7,773 nt of DNA from Pyrobaculum sp. (GCA_022759345.1 JAEMPK010000001.1:1-7773), one strand, 5' to 3'; counted from the first letter of the stretch, positions 1-4,877 are shown. Notes: a model not told the origin generated them from the sequence alone. Translations and numbers: made by a program.

Positions 1-71
1 CTTCCGCATTCTGCCCACGGAGTGACGAATGCCGCAGAAACCGGTGTCGCGCCGTGTGCTGAGAAGCGGCC
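1..71. other. window edge without an assignable gene
   Basis: This is the stretch downstream of the PLD-like gene. It could hold the 3' end of a plus-strand gene, because three different plus frames run in from the edge and stop at 23-25, 58-62 or 73-75, but none is long enough to choose between. A 6-bp inverted repeat (GCATTC 6-11, GAATGC 27-32) with a 15-nt loop is visible and may be chance. Confidence 0.3.
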
Positions 72-1040
72 TTAGGGAGAGCGGCAGGGCCTTCCGGAGG
101 CGGCGACTTCTTCTAAATGTAGCCTAAGCGCCGTGGGGGTTTCGCGGTAGTAGACCCCGGTCTCTATGTTCCTGAGGAGGCTGGTCTTGACTAGATTCGC
201 GCTGGTGACGACGGCCGAGGCCCCCGCCACGGCTTTTGTGTGTAGCTTGTCGTAGCACAGAACCTCTCCGCGTTCAGCCAACAGCGCAAGCGCATCTGCA
301 TGTGGCTTCTCTCTAGGCGGTCTCGAAACCACCACTGCCTTGCCTTCGAGGAGGTGCGCCAGCGCCTCCGCGACCTCTCTGTCTATCCATGGAGACACCA
401 GGTAGACCTTGTTGCCGGAGGCCGCCGCGGCGGCTACGGCCGCGAGCACCACGGGGCTGTTGGGGCCCGTCCTCACCACCTCCACAGACTCCGTCTCTAG
501 CAACTCCTCGGCGAGCTCCGTCAACGCCGTTGACCTCCTGTCGCCTTTGAGGAGCCCAGCCTCGGAGCCGAGCCTAAGCAGAACGGCCTCTATGACGTGT
601 CTATTGTAAGGCTTCTTGACGGGCCTCCGTAGCCCCGCCAGCCTCAACGCCGGGAGGTACCTCTTGGTCACCTCCAGCATCCTGCCTCCCAGCCTCTCCT
701 CCACCTCATCGAGAGAGGTCTCTCCGCCTTTCTCTGCTAGGAAGCGGAGGAGTAGCCTCATGGGGGTCCACCGGGCCAGCCGTACGGCGAGGAGAGAGAC
801 GTCTCCATCCGCCACGCGGAGGAGCTGAGGGGTGGGCCGGTACGTCAAGCCCCTCTCTATAGACGCCACGGCGAGCCCCAGGTGCCACAGAAGATCCGCA
901 GTCCGCCTCTCTTCGTCGGCCATCTCCGCCCGCGGCACGCCTCTGCTTATCTTCTCAGCTGCCTGCCTGACTAGGCGGAGGTCGGCGTATGCGACGTTCC
1001 GCGCCTCCACGTAGGCGCGGAGAAACTCAAAATCAGACAC
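72..1040 (-). CDS. PLD-like (phospholipase D/nuclease superfamily) domain protein with N-terminal helical and winged-helix-like region
   Basis: A 322-residue protein. The C-terminal part (about 185-312) looks like one PLD-like module: a strand-turn reading VYLVSPWID at 212-220, then H267-x-K269 followed by T279-S280-x-N282, the core of an HxK...(G/T)SxN motif. The Asp usually found five residues after the Lys is not there (Gly/Ala at 273-274), so the motif is degenerate. Only one HKD-type motif exists, so activity would need a dimer, as in single-motif nucleases of the family. Residues about 90-140 read like a winged helix, and 1-65 is helical. No signal peptide or membrane segment is seen, so it is probably cytoplasmic. 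The GTG start is chosen because a TATA box lies about 25 nt upstream (leaderless). It diverges from a 54-residue protein gene. Nuclease, phosphohydrolase or inactive binding protein are all possible; the domain call is fairly secure, the function is not. Confidence 0.75.
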   Translation of the reverse strand: MSDFEFLRAYVEARNVAYADLRLVRQAAEKISRGVPRAEMADEERRTADLLWHLGLAVASIERGLTYRPTPQLLRVADGDVSLLAVRLARWTPMRLLLRFLAEKGGETSLDEVEERLGGRMLEVTKRYLPALRLAGLRRPVKKPYNRHVIEAVLLRLGSEAGLLKGDRRSTALTELAEELLETESVEVVRTGPNSPVVLAAVAAAAASGNKVYLVSPWIDREVAEALAHLLEGKAVVVSRPPREKPHADALALLAERGEVLCYDKLHTKAVAGASAVVTSANLVKTSLLRNIETGVYYRETPTALRLHLEEVAASGRPCRSP

Positions 1041-1060
1041 GCCCCACCCGCCTCAGTTGC

Positions 1061-1070
1061 TTAAAAATAT
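1061..1070 (-). promoter_or_regulatory. TATA box of the PLD-like gene
   Basis: On the minus strand this reads atatttttaa, centred about 25 nt before the GTG start at 1040. That spacing predicts a transcript beginning at or next to the start codon. Confidence 0.6.
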
Positions 1071-1091
1071 TCGACGCCGCTACGGAACATT

Positions 1092-1100
1092 TTTTAAAAT
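1092..1100 (+). promoter_or_regulatory. TATA box of the 54-residue protein gene
   Basis: The stretch ttttaaaat is centred about 22 nt before the ATG at 1118 and supports that start. The two ATGs at 1099 and 1103 lie inside or against the box and could not be leaderless starts. It sits 30 bp from the opposing TATA box of the PLD-like gene, so RNA polymerase loading at the two promoters may compete. Confidence 0.6.
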
Positions 1101-1117
1101 GGATGTACGGCGCACAC

Positions 1118-1282
1118 ATGGCGACGGTAATACAAGTCCTAGGCCCACACTCCCACTACCTAAGAAGATACGGAGTAGACCCCCTAGACGACGTCGCAAC
1201 CGCAGTTAAGAAGCTGGCGGCCGCCGCGCCGCACCTCGCCAACTTCCTAAAGGAGGCATCCATCGCGGCGGAGCTCCAATAG
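1118..1282 (+). CDS. small hypothetical protein (54 aa)
   Basis: I do not recognise this protein. It has 54 residues, beginning MATVIQVLGP and ending in a mostly helical stretch (about 24-53) rich in Ala, Leu and Lys. It has no cysteines, no membrane segment and no signal peptide, so it should be a soluble cytoplasmic protein. Support for it being real is a TATA box at leaderless distance from this ATG, no other credible gene in the space, and codon use like its neighbours (AGA, CTA, GCC). A reading frame extends further upstream to about 989, but that would run through both divergent promoters and into the PLD-like gene, so the short form is preferred. It diverges from the PLD-like gene and converges on the DUF1122 gene, with 36 nt between the stop codons. 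Confidence 0.6.
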   Translation: MATVIQVLGPHSHYLRRYGVDPLDDVATAVKKLAAAAPHLANFLKEASIAAELQ

Positions 1283-1318
1283 ACCCCCCGCGAGGGCTCA
1301 CCGGCCATGTCTGCGGCG

Positions 1319-1753
1319 CTACTTCTTCTCTGCCTGTAGCTTCATCCCGCCTTCTAGCCACCCCTCGGGGAAGTACCAGTCTTTGACGATGCGGAAGCCG
1401 CATTGGGCGAGGAGTCTGCCTAGCCGGGTCTCCTCAGGGGGGACGCCGCGGCGCAGGGCGTTGAAGGTCTCTCTGTCTTCTATGTACTCCACGTATAACG
1501 TGTCTCCAGGCTCCATGTATCTGTGCAAGACGCAGTAGACGTGGAGCTCCCATGGGCTCCCCACGAAGCTGGGGCTTAGGTTGAAGACCTCCGCCCACGG
1601 GCCGTAGTAAGGCGGCCGGCCGGTGAATACCTTGACGTGGCACAGATGAGAGCCGCCGAACTTCAGCTCTACGTTGAACTCTTCTTTGAACCTCCCTCTT
1701 TTGAAGAGGGCCTCAAGTGGGGCGAAGGCCTGTGGAGTTAAATTGCTAAGCAC
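1319..1753 (-). CDS. DUF1122 family protein (archaeal, GNAT-like fold likely)
   Basis: A 144-residue soluble protein that I assign to DUF1122 from its overall pattern: a central strand-rich part with HVKVFTG at 39-45 and an aromatic GPWAEVFNLSP at 51-61, then EYIEDRET at 89-96, GVPPEETRLGRLL at 103-115 and the C-terminal WYFPEGWLEGGMKLQ at 126-140. As I recall the family, it is archaeal, uncharacterised and related in fold to GNAT acetyltransferases. The GVPPEETRLG stretch sits where GNAT proteins bind acetyl-CoA, but a catalytic role is only inference. The GTG start overlaps the end of the upstream 71-residue gene by 8 nt and has no clear Shine-Dalgarno sequence, so translation is probably coupled to that gene. 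No separate promoter is seen. Confidence 0.7.
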   Translation of the reverse strand: MLSNLTPQAFAPLEALFKRGRFKEEFNVELKFGGSHLCHVKVFTGRPPYYGPWAEVFNLSPSFVGSPWELHVYCVLHRYMEPGDTLYVEYIEDRETFNALRRGVPPEETRLGRLLAQCGFRIVKDWYFPEGWLEGGMKLQAEKK

Positions 1754-1961
1754 TTATGGCAATGAGCTTTTTTCTGTCTTCCGTCTCTAGGTACATCTCG
1801 TTGAGGACCTCTGCGATGTGAGAACCGACAGCCGCCGTCAAGAGTTGCATAACTTCTTCATCTTTTAAGTCGTCAAGTGCGACGCCTACCTTCTTTAAGC
1901 TGTATTGAAGATAAAACTTGAGAGGGTCGTCAAGATTGTTAAGGAAGTCTCTGAATTTCAT
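1746..1961 (-). CDS. small hypothetical protein (71 aa), first gene of the DUF1122 operon
   Basis: I do not recognise this protein. It has 71 residues, is acidic overall, helical throughout by composition (for example KFYLQYSLKKVGVALDDL at 15-32) and lacks cysteine, membrane segments and a signal peptide. It is likely a small soluble helical-bundle protein. The ATG start is fixed by a strong TATA box about 25 nt upstream, giving a leaderless mRNA. Its stop codon lies 8 nt inside the DUF1122 gene, so the two form a bicistronic unit and may act together. It is more A/T-rich than the surrounding genes. Confidence 0.65.
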   Translation of the reverse strand: MKFRDFLNNLDDPLKFYLQYSLKKVGVALDDLKDEEVMQLLTAAVGSHIAEVLNEMYLETEDRKKLIAISA

Positions 1962-1980
1962 AGGGCTCCAAAGGTAGCGT

Positions 1981-1992
1981 TATTAATATATT
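1981..1992 (-). promoter_or_regulatory. TATA box of the 71-aa protein/DUF1122 operon
   Basis: On the minus strand this reads aatatattaata, an almost ideal archaeal TATA element about 25 nt before the ATG at 1961. It is the only promoter visible for the two-gene operon. Confidence 0.7.
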
Positions 1993-2021
1993 ACTGGCGA
2001 AATACGACGTGTTGGTCGAAA

Positions 2022-2216
2022 CTACTCGCTGGTGAATTTTTTGATGAGGAGAGGCGCAGCCACGCCGAGGACTATGGCGAGCACCGACGTAATTAAGTCT
2101 CTTGCGAATATGACGGGGTCCAGCGAGGGCGCTGAGAGGGTACTTATGAGGAAGAGGATGCCCAAGACGACAGCCACAGCGCTGAGGCCGTAGATCAGCG
2201 GCTTCTTTGTGTTCAT
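2022..2216 (-). CDS. small two-helix membrane protein, paralogue B
   Basis: A 64-residue protein with two predicted membrane helices (about 8-26 and 41-57) joined by a short conserved loop STLxxPSLDxxIxARDL (25-41). It ends in the basic KKF (59-61). It resembles the product of the next gene upstream: I count about 29 identities in 51 aligned positions by eye, so the pair is a tandem duplication. The family is not known to me. It has no signal peptide or catalytic motif. The invariant Asp, Arg and Asp between the helices suggest a specific function or assembly. It has its own TATA box, which overlaps the stop codon of paralogue A, so it can be transcribed alone. Holin, transporter accessory or stress protein are all guesses. 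Confidence 0.7.
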   Translation of the reverse strand: MNTKKPLIYGLSAVAVVLGILFLISTLSAPSLDPVIFARDLITSVLAIVLGVAAPLLIKKFTSE

Positions 2217-2226
2217 GAGAGAGCGG

Positions 2227-2231
2227 AAAAA
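2227..2231 (-). terminator. candidate T-run terminator after paralogue A
   Basis: A run of five T on the minus strand lies about 10 nt after the TAA of paralogue A and between the TATA box and start of paralogue B. Archaeal termination commonly uses short T-runs without hairpins. It would separate the two transcripts. Confidence 0.3.
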
Positions 2232-2237
2232 TGCAAG

Positions 2238-2245
2238 TATTTAAT
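2238..2245 (-). promoter_or_regulatory. TATA box of paralogue B, embedded in the stop region of paralogue A
   Basis: On the minus strand this reads attaaata, centred about 25 nt before the ATG at 2216. The TAA stop of paralogue A (2241-2243) is part of the box. Confidence 0.6.
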
Positions 2246-2456
2246 TGTTCGCCGCCCCGTCTTTCTCCCCGTCGCCGGCGAACTTGCGGTGCAGGAAAGG
2301 CGCAGCCACGCCGGTGAACACCGCGGCCAGAGAGAGGCCGAGGTCTCTTGCCAGTATTAAGGCGTCTAGAGAGGGGTTAGTTAAGGTCGACACTAGGAGG
2401 AGGCCGCCCAACGCCAGCGCCAAAAAACTCAGGACGAGGACAAAGCCCGTCTTCAT
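2241..2456 (-). CDS. small two-helix membrane protein, paralogue A
   Basis: A 71-residue protein starting MKTGFVLVLS. Two membrane helices (about 4-22 and 38-56) flank the loop STLTNPSLDALILARDL at 23-39, which matches paralogue B. Unlike B, it carries a longer polar tail (GDGEKDGAANN, 61-71) after the basic HRKF. An in-frame ATG 13 codons upstream (2495) exists, but starting there would place the TATA box inside the coding region. The start at 2456 lies about 23 nt from the box and gives a protein that aligns with B from its N-terminus. The gene diverges from the ATP-grasp ligase gene. The function and family are not recognised. Confidence 0.7.
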   Translation of the reverse strand: MKTGFVLVLSFLALALGGLLLVSTLTNPSLDALILARDLGLSLAAVFTGVAAPFLHRKFAGDGEKDGAANN

Positions 2457-2475
2457 GTAAGATAGGGCGTTTGTA

Positions 2476-2483
2476 TATAAAAA
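2476..2483 (-). promoter_or_regulatory. TATA box of paralogue A
   Basis: On the minus strand this reads tttttata, followed by tacaaa. It is centred about 23 nt before the ATG at 2456 and supports the short form of the protein. Confidence 0.6.
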
Positions 2484-2495
2484 GATTGCAGGCAC

Positions 2496-2505
2496 TATCT
2501 AGATA
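2496..2505. repeat. 10-bp perfect palindrome between divergent promoters
   Basis: TATCTAGATA lies midway between the TATA box of paralogue A and that of the ATP-grasp ligase, with about 20 bp to each. A palindrome in this position could be a binding site for a dimeric regulator, but in A/T-rich promoter DNA a 10-bp palindrome may be chance. Confidence 0.3.
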
Positions 2506-2518
2506 ATAGGAATATAGA

Positions 2519-2526
2519 TTTATAAA
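2519..2526 (+). promoter_or_regulatory. TATA box of the LysX/ArgX-like gene
   Basis: The sequence tttataaa is centred about 24 nt before the ATG at 2547, as for the other leaderless genes here. It therefore predicts translation starting at 2547, although that ATG is not in frame with the ligase. Confidence 0.7.
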
Positions 2527-2546
2527 CTGGTCTTTTGAGTGAGGCG

Positions 2547-2629
2547 ATGGGGAAATTGACTTCGTCTACGACGTTGCGAGACTCGACGAGAGGCTCCTTA
2601 TAGACGCGCTTAAGAGACTGGGCGCGCGT
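2547..2629 (+). other. displaced N-terminus of the ATP-grasp ligase (apparent -1 frameshift)
   Basis: In the frame of the ligase, positions 2552-2629 encode a stretch beginning EIDFVYDVARLDERLLIDAL, which resembles the first strand and helix of LysX proteins (Thermus LysX begins, as I recall, MLAILYDRIRPDERML). This frame has no ATG, GTG or TTG before 2630; a TGA at 2540-2542 closes it upstream. The correctly placed ATG at 2547 is in another frame, which ends at TAG 2601-2603 after 18 codons. One extra G in the run 2549-2552 would join them as M-G-E-I-D-F-V-Y-D and give about 276 residues, the normal family length. Confidence 0.65.
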
Positions 2630-3376
2630 GTGCGTCTGGTAAACGTCGAAGAGTTCATAGCCCCGGACAGCCTCGGCGCTGTGGGTCTCATTAGGCTGGC
2701 GGCGCGGTCCCGCGTGATACCGGCGGCCTACACCTACGAAGCCACCGGCGGCCTCTCTATCAACAGTGCCCAGTCGCTTATAATCAGTCACGACAAGTAC
2801 CTCACCTACCTCAAGCTGAGGGAGGCGGGAGTCCCCACGCCCCGGACCTTCCTCGTCTTCGGCCTGGAGGCGGCTAAGGCCGTCGCGGAGAAGCTGTCAT
2901 ACCCCGTCATAGTCAAGCCCACAGACGGGTCCTGGGGCAGGTTCGTCAGCTTGGTAAACTCGCCGGAGGACTTAGAGACCTTAATTGTCCAGAGACAGGC
3001 CATGGAGAGCGACCTCCACATATACCTCGTGCAGGAGTATATAAAGAAGCCAGGCCGCGACATTAGGGTGACTGTGGTGGGGGACCGGGCAGTGGCGGCC
3101 ATATACCGCATCAGCCCCGGCGACTGGCGCACCAACACGGCCCGCGGCGGGAGAGCCGAGCCCGTAAAGATAGACCCCGAGCTGGAGGAGGTCGCCGTAA
3201 AAGCCAGCAAGGCGGTAGGCGCCTACTACTCCGGCGTCGACGTGGCGGAGTCCGACAGGGGGTACGTCGTCATAGAGGTCAACGGGGTGCCTGAGTTTAA
3301 AAACGTCCAGAGAGTCACCGGGGTGGACGTGGCGGCTGAAATCGCCAAACTTACGCTGGAGCTCGCCAAGAGGTAG
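2630..3376 (+). CDS. lysX: LysX/ArgX-like ATP-grasp ligase (RimK superfamily), N-terminus out of frame
   Basis: As an uninterrupted frame it gives 248 residues from a GTG; about 28 N-terminal residues lie upstream (see the preceding entry). It matches the family that joins 2-aminoadipate (LysX) or glutamate (ArgX) to the C-terminal Glu of the carrier protein LysW in lysine or arginine synthesis, using ATP. Visible marks, numbered from the GTG: DKYLT 55-59, VIVKPTDGSWGR 93-104 (ATP-binding Lys96 and the GSWGR loop), VQEYIKKPGRDIRV 134-147, WRTNTARGG 166-174, D204 and E216-x-N218 (likely metal ligands), and PEFKN 221-225. Thermus LysX has, as I recall, NHTMEFKN where this has NGVPEFKN, so the substrate cannot be decided. 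No other LysW-pathway gene is in the window. The symbol is tentative. It converges on the DUF2203 gene with no spacer. Confidence 0.8.
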   Translation: MRLVNVEEFIAPDSLGAVGLIRLAARSRVIPAAYTYEATGGLSINSAQSLIISHDKYLTYLKLREAGVPTPRTFLVFGLEAAKAVAEKLSYPVIVKPTDGSWGRFVSLVNSPEDLETLIVQRQAMESDLHIYLVQEYIKKPGRDIRVTVVGDRAVAAIYRISPGDWRTNTARGGRAEPVKIDPELEEVAVKASKAVGAYYSGVDVAESDRGYVVIEVNGVPEFKNVQRVTGVDVAAEIAKLTLELAKR

Positions 3377-3715
3377 CTACTCTGGGAAGAGGCCGGGGGC
3401 TATTCTCCTCCTCCCTCTGAACCCCTCGGGGCCGTGGTAGAACATGACTTCGGGCTCGTCTACCTTCCAGCAGAGGAACACCACCTCGTCGTCTTTTGTA
3501 CGTGCTGGGAAGTCCACGATCCCGTTTACGAAGTCGCGGATTATGAAGCCGTTTTCCGCCGCCGCCCTGAGGAGCCACTCCGCCTGTCTCTCCACCTCCT
3601 CCATCTCCTCGGGCGTTAGGGAGTCCCAGCGCCGGGCCGCCTCCACCACGGGGAGGAGCAGAGGCTTCAGCTCCCTAATTACCTCGTTGACCTCCCTAAC
3701 TGTGAAGAGCCTCAC
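3377..3715 (-). CDS. DUF2203 family protein
   Basis: A 112-residue soluble protein with the standard DUF2203 layout: an N-terminal LFTVREVNEVIRELKPLL (3-20) leading into a helical hairpin, then GFIIRDFVNGIVDFP (56-70), and the most conserved block VVFLCWKVDEPEVMFYH (78-94) before a GFRGRR turn. The family is found in bacteria and archaea, has no assigned function, and the length is normal. Cys82 and His94 could be metal ligands, but this is only a guess. The GTG start overlaps the TGA of the SWIM gene by 4 nt (GTGA), so translation is likely coupled. It is the last gene of a three-gene operon. Its TAG directly abuts the TAG of the converging ligase gene. Confidence 0.85.
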   Translation of the reverse strand: MRLFTVREVNEVIRELKPLLLPVVEAARRWDSLTPEEMEEVERQAEWLLRAAAENGFIIRDFVNGIVDFPARTKDDEVVFLCWKVDEPEVMFYHGPEGFRGRRRIAPGLFPE

Positions 3716-4041
3716 TGCCTGGTTTGTTTTGCCATCTTTAAATATTCCCGCAACGCTACCTTAGCCTTCACGATGTGTTTACAGGGGCCACCTCTGTATT
3801 TGTAGTCAGGGCACTCGCAATGGCCGACGAAATACCGCGTGCCGGGCCTCAGCTTGAGCACCACCTGGTAGCAAACCTCTTTCTCGGTTTGAGACCTGAC
3901 GTAGGCCACCGCCACGAGCCAGAGGCCTCGTCTCTCTACGCTAAGTATGTAAACCTCCTCGTCTAGCCTATACAAGGCGCCTCTGGAGACCTCTCTACAC
4001 AACACGACAACCTCCGCGTCTCTAGATAAAAATTTTTTCAA
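3712..4041 (-). CDS. SWIM zinc-finger protein
   Basis: A 109-residue protein whose C-terminal half carries a SWIM-type zinc-binding motif: C75-E-C77, nine residues, then C87-K-H89 (CxCx9CxH). The N-terminal part (1-72) is strand-rich, as in other stand-alone SWIM proteins. SWIM domains bind nucleic acid or protein; in Shu2/SWS1 proteins they partner with RecA-family recombinases. Those proteins carry an Ala three residues after the His. Here that position is Lys92, with Ala93 next, so membership of that subgroup is doubtful. The start is a TTG that overlaps the end of the eIF2B-like gene by 20 nt. A GTG at 4005 would give 97 residues and no overlap and cannot be excluded. The gene is in the middle of the operon, coupled by a 4-nt overlap to the DUF2203 gene. 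Confidence 0.8.
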   Translation of the reverse strand: MKKFLSRDAEVVVLCREVSRGALYRLDEEVYILSVERRGLWLVAVAYVRSQTEKEVCYQVVLKLRPGTRYFVGHCECPDYKYRGGPCKHIVKAKVALREYLKMAKQTRQ

Positions 4042-4801
4042 CCACAGAACTAAAGACGGCGCGGGGTTGCACCTCCCTTAAGACCCCCAAGTCGGTAACG
4101 GCTAGGTCCACGAGGCCCGGCGGCAACCTGTCGAAGAGGGGGACCTCTACCCTCCTCCCGGCGATCTCCACCTCCACGACTGGCGGCCTAGGCGCGGGGA
4201 GGGGCACCACCTTGTAGCTCTCGAACACCGCCACCGTCTTCGCCCCCAGGGCCTTGGCGGCGGCGAACAGCGGAAGAGTTCCCACCTTGTTGACGGCGTA
4301 GTCCAGATACCGGCCGTCCAGCCCCGCCACCGCCACGTCGTAGTCGTAGGCCCCCACCGCCGAGTCTGGAATAGGCACGGTCTCCACCAGCCGGGAATAC
4401 GTGGCGTAGGCCTCCGGGAGCTCGCGGCCCGGCCTGCTCTCGGCCAGATACAGCCTCTCCGTGGATCCTCTACACCTCTCCAAGAGGCGCGTGACGGCTC
4501 TGCTGAAGCTTATCGTAACCGCCCGACGGGGGCACTCCACCTCGGCCAAAACCGCGTCGAGCCTCCTCTTGGCCTCCTCCACATACGTCGACACTCTCCG
4601 AGCCGCCTCCGCCGCCTCGAAGCCTCGGGCGGCCGCCTCCTTGACCACTAGGTATAGAAAGTCGAGGGAGGCCATGCCGGGCCTTACCTGCCTCAGCTTC
4701 TCCGCGGCCGCGAGGGGGTCGGCGGACGAGGCCACCACCTCAACCGCCTTCTCTAGATACCACGTGGCGCCTCTGACCCACTCCCTCTCTAACGCATCCA
4801 T
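4022..4801 (-). CDS. eIF2B alpha/beta/delta-like family protein, probably non-catalytic
   Basis: A 259-residue protein with a helical N-terminal region (1-90) and a Rossmann-like C-terminal domain of the eIF2B/MtnA/ribose-1,5-bisphosphate isomerase superfamily. Family marks: AVTISFSRAVTRLLE 94-108 (compare THAYSRVV in eIF2B alpha), AESRPG 120-125, GLDGRYLDYAVNKVGT 160-175 with the conserved NKxGT, AVFESYKVVP 191-200 and a C-terminal VPLFDRLPP...TDLGV. The isomerases use a Cys just after the TH position and an Asp. The Asp (D162) seems kept, but Ser98 and Ile97 stand where Cys and His are expected, so an enzyme role is unlikely. The ATG is chosen because a TATA box lies 25 nt upstream; a longer frame to 4894 would run through that promoter. 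It heads the operon with the SWIM and DUF2203 genes. Confidence 0.8.
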   Translation of the reverse strand: MDALEREWVRGATWYLEKAVEVVASSADPLAAAEKLRQVRPGMASLDFLYLVVKEAAARGFEAAEAARRVSTYVEEAKRRLDAVLAEVECPRRAVTISFSRAVTRLLERCRGSTERLYLAESRPGRELPEAYATYSRLVETVPIPDSAVGAYDYDVAVAGLDGRYLDYAVNKVGTLPLFAAAKALGAKTVAVFESYKVVPLPAPRPPVVEVEIAGRRVEVPLFDRLPPGLVDLAVTDLGVLREVQPRAVFSSVVEKIFI

Positions 4802-4820
4802 AGAAGACGCAGTAGAGAGG

Positions 4821-4829
4821 TTATAAAAC
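4821..4829 (-). promoter_or_regulatory. TATA box of the eIF2B-like/SWIM/DUF2203 operon
   Basis: On the minus strand this reads gttttataa, centred about 25 nt before the ATG at 4801. No other promoter is visible for the two downstream genes. Confidence 0.65.
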
Positions 4830-4840
4830 TGTGCACGGCG

Positions 4841-4872
4841 CAGCCGCATCCCCCATGGACTTCTCACGGCTG
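4841..4872. repeat. inverted repeat in the divergent regulatory region (CAGCCG-N20-CGGCTG)
   Basis: CAGCCG at 4841-4846 and CGGCTG at 4867-4872 are exact reverse complements. Outside them are a GCAC (4833-4836) and a GTGC (4874-4877) that also pair if the arm spacing is allowed to differ. The repeat lies between the two opposing TATA boxes and its right arm nearly touches that of the transporter operon. A metal-responsive repressor site is plausible but not shown. Confidence 0.35.
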
Positions 4873-4877
4873 TGTGC

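Noticed and set aside
1..71. Box C/D guide RNA candidate (gtgacga at 22-28, ctga at 59-62)
   Set aside because: The C box is imperfect, no internal C'/D' pair is visible, and about 30 nt between boxes is too short for a double-guide archaeal sRNA.
2457..2495. N-terminal extension of the two-helix protein A (start at 2495)
   Set aside because: It would place the TATA box inside the coding region and adds residues absent from paralogue B; the start at 2456 fits the promoter distance.
2495..2791. Minus-strand open frame of 98 codons opposite the ligase start
   Set aside because: It runs antisense to conserved ligase sequence, contains no recognisable domain and has no promoter at its start; it is a shadow of GC-rich coding.
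2806..3210. Minus-strand open frame of 134 codons inside the ligase gene
   Set aside because: It lies wholly antisense to the conserved ATP-grasp domain, with low-complexity Ser/Thr content typical of shadows.
4461..4826. Plus-strand open frame of 121 codons opposite the eIF2B-like gene
   Set aside because: It is antisense to a conserved protein, without promoter or domain.
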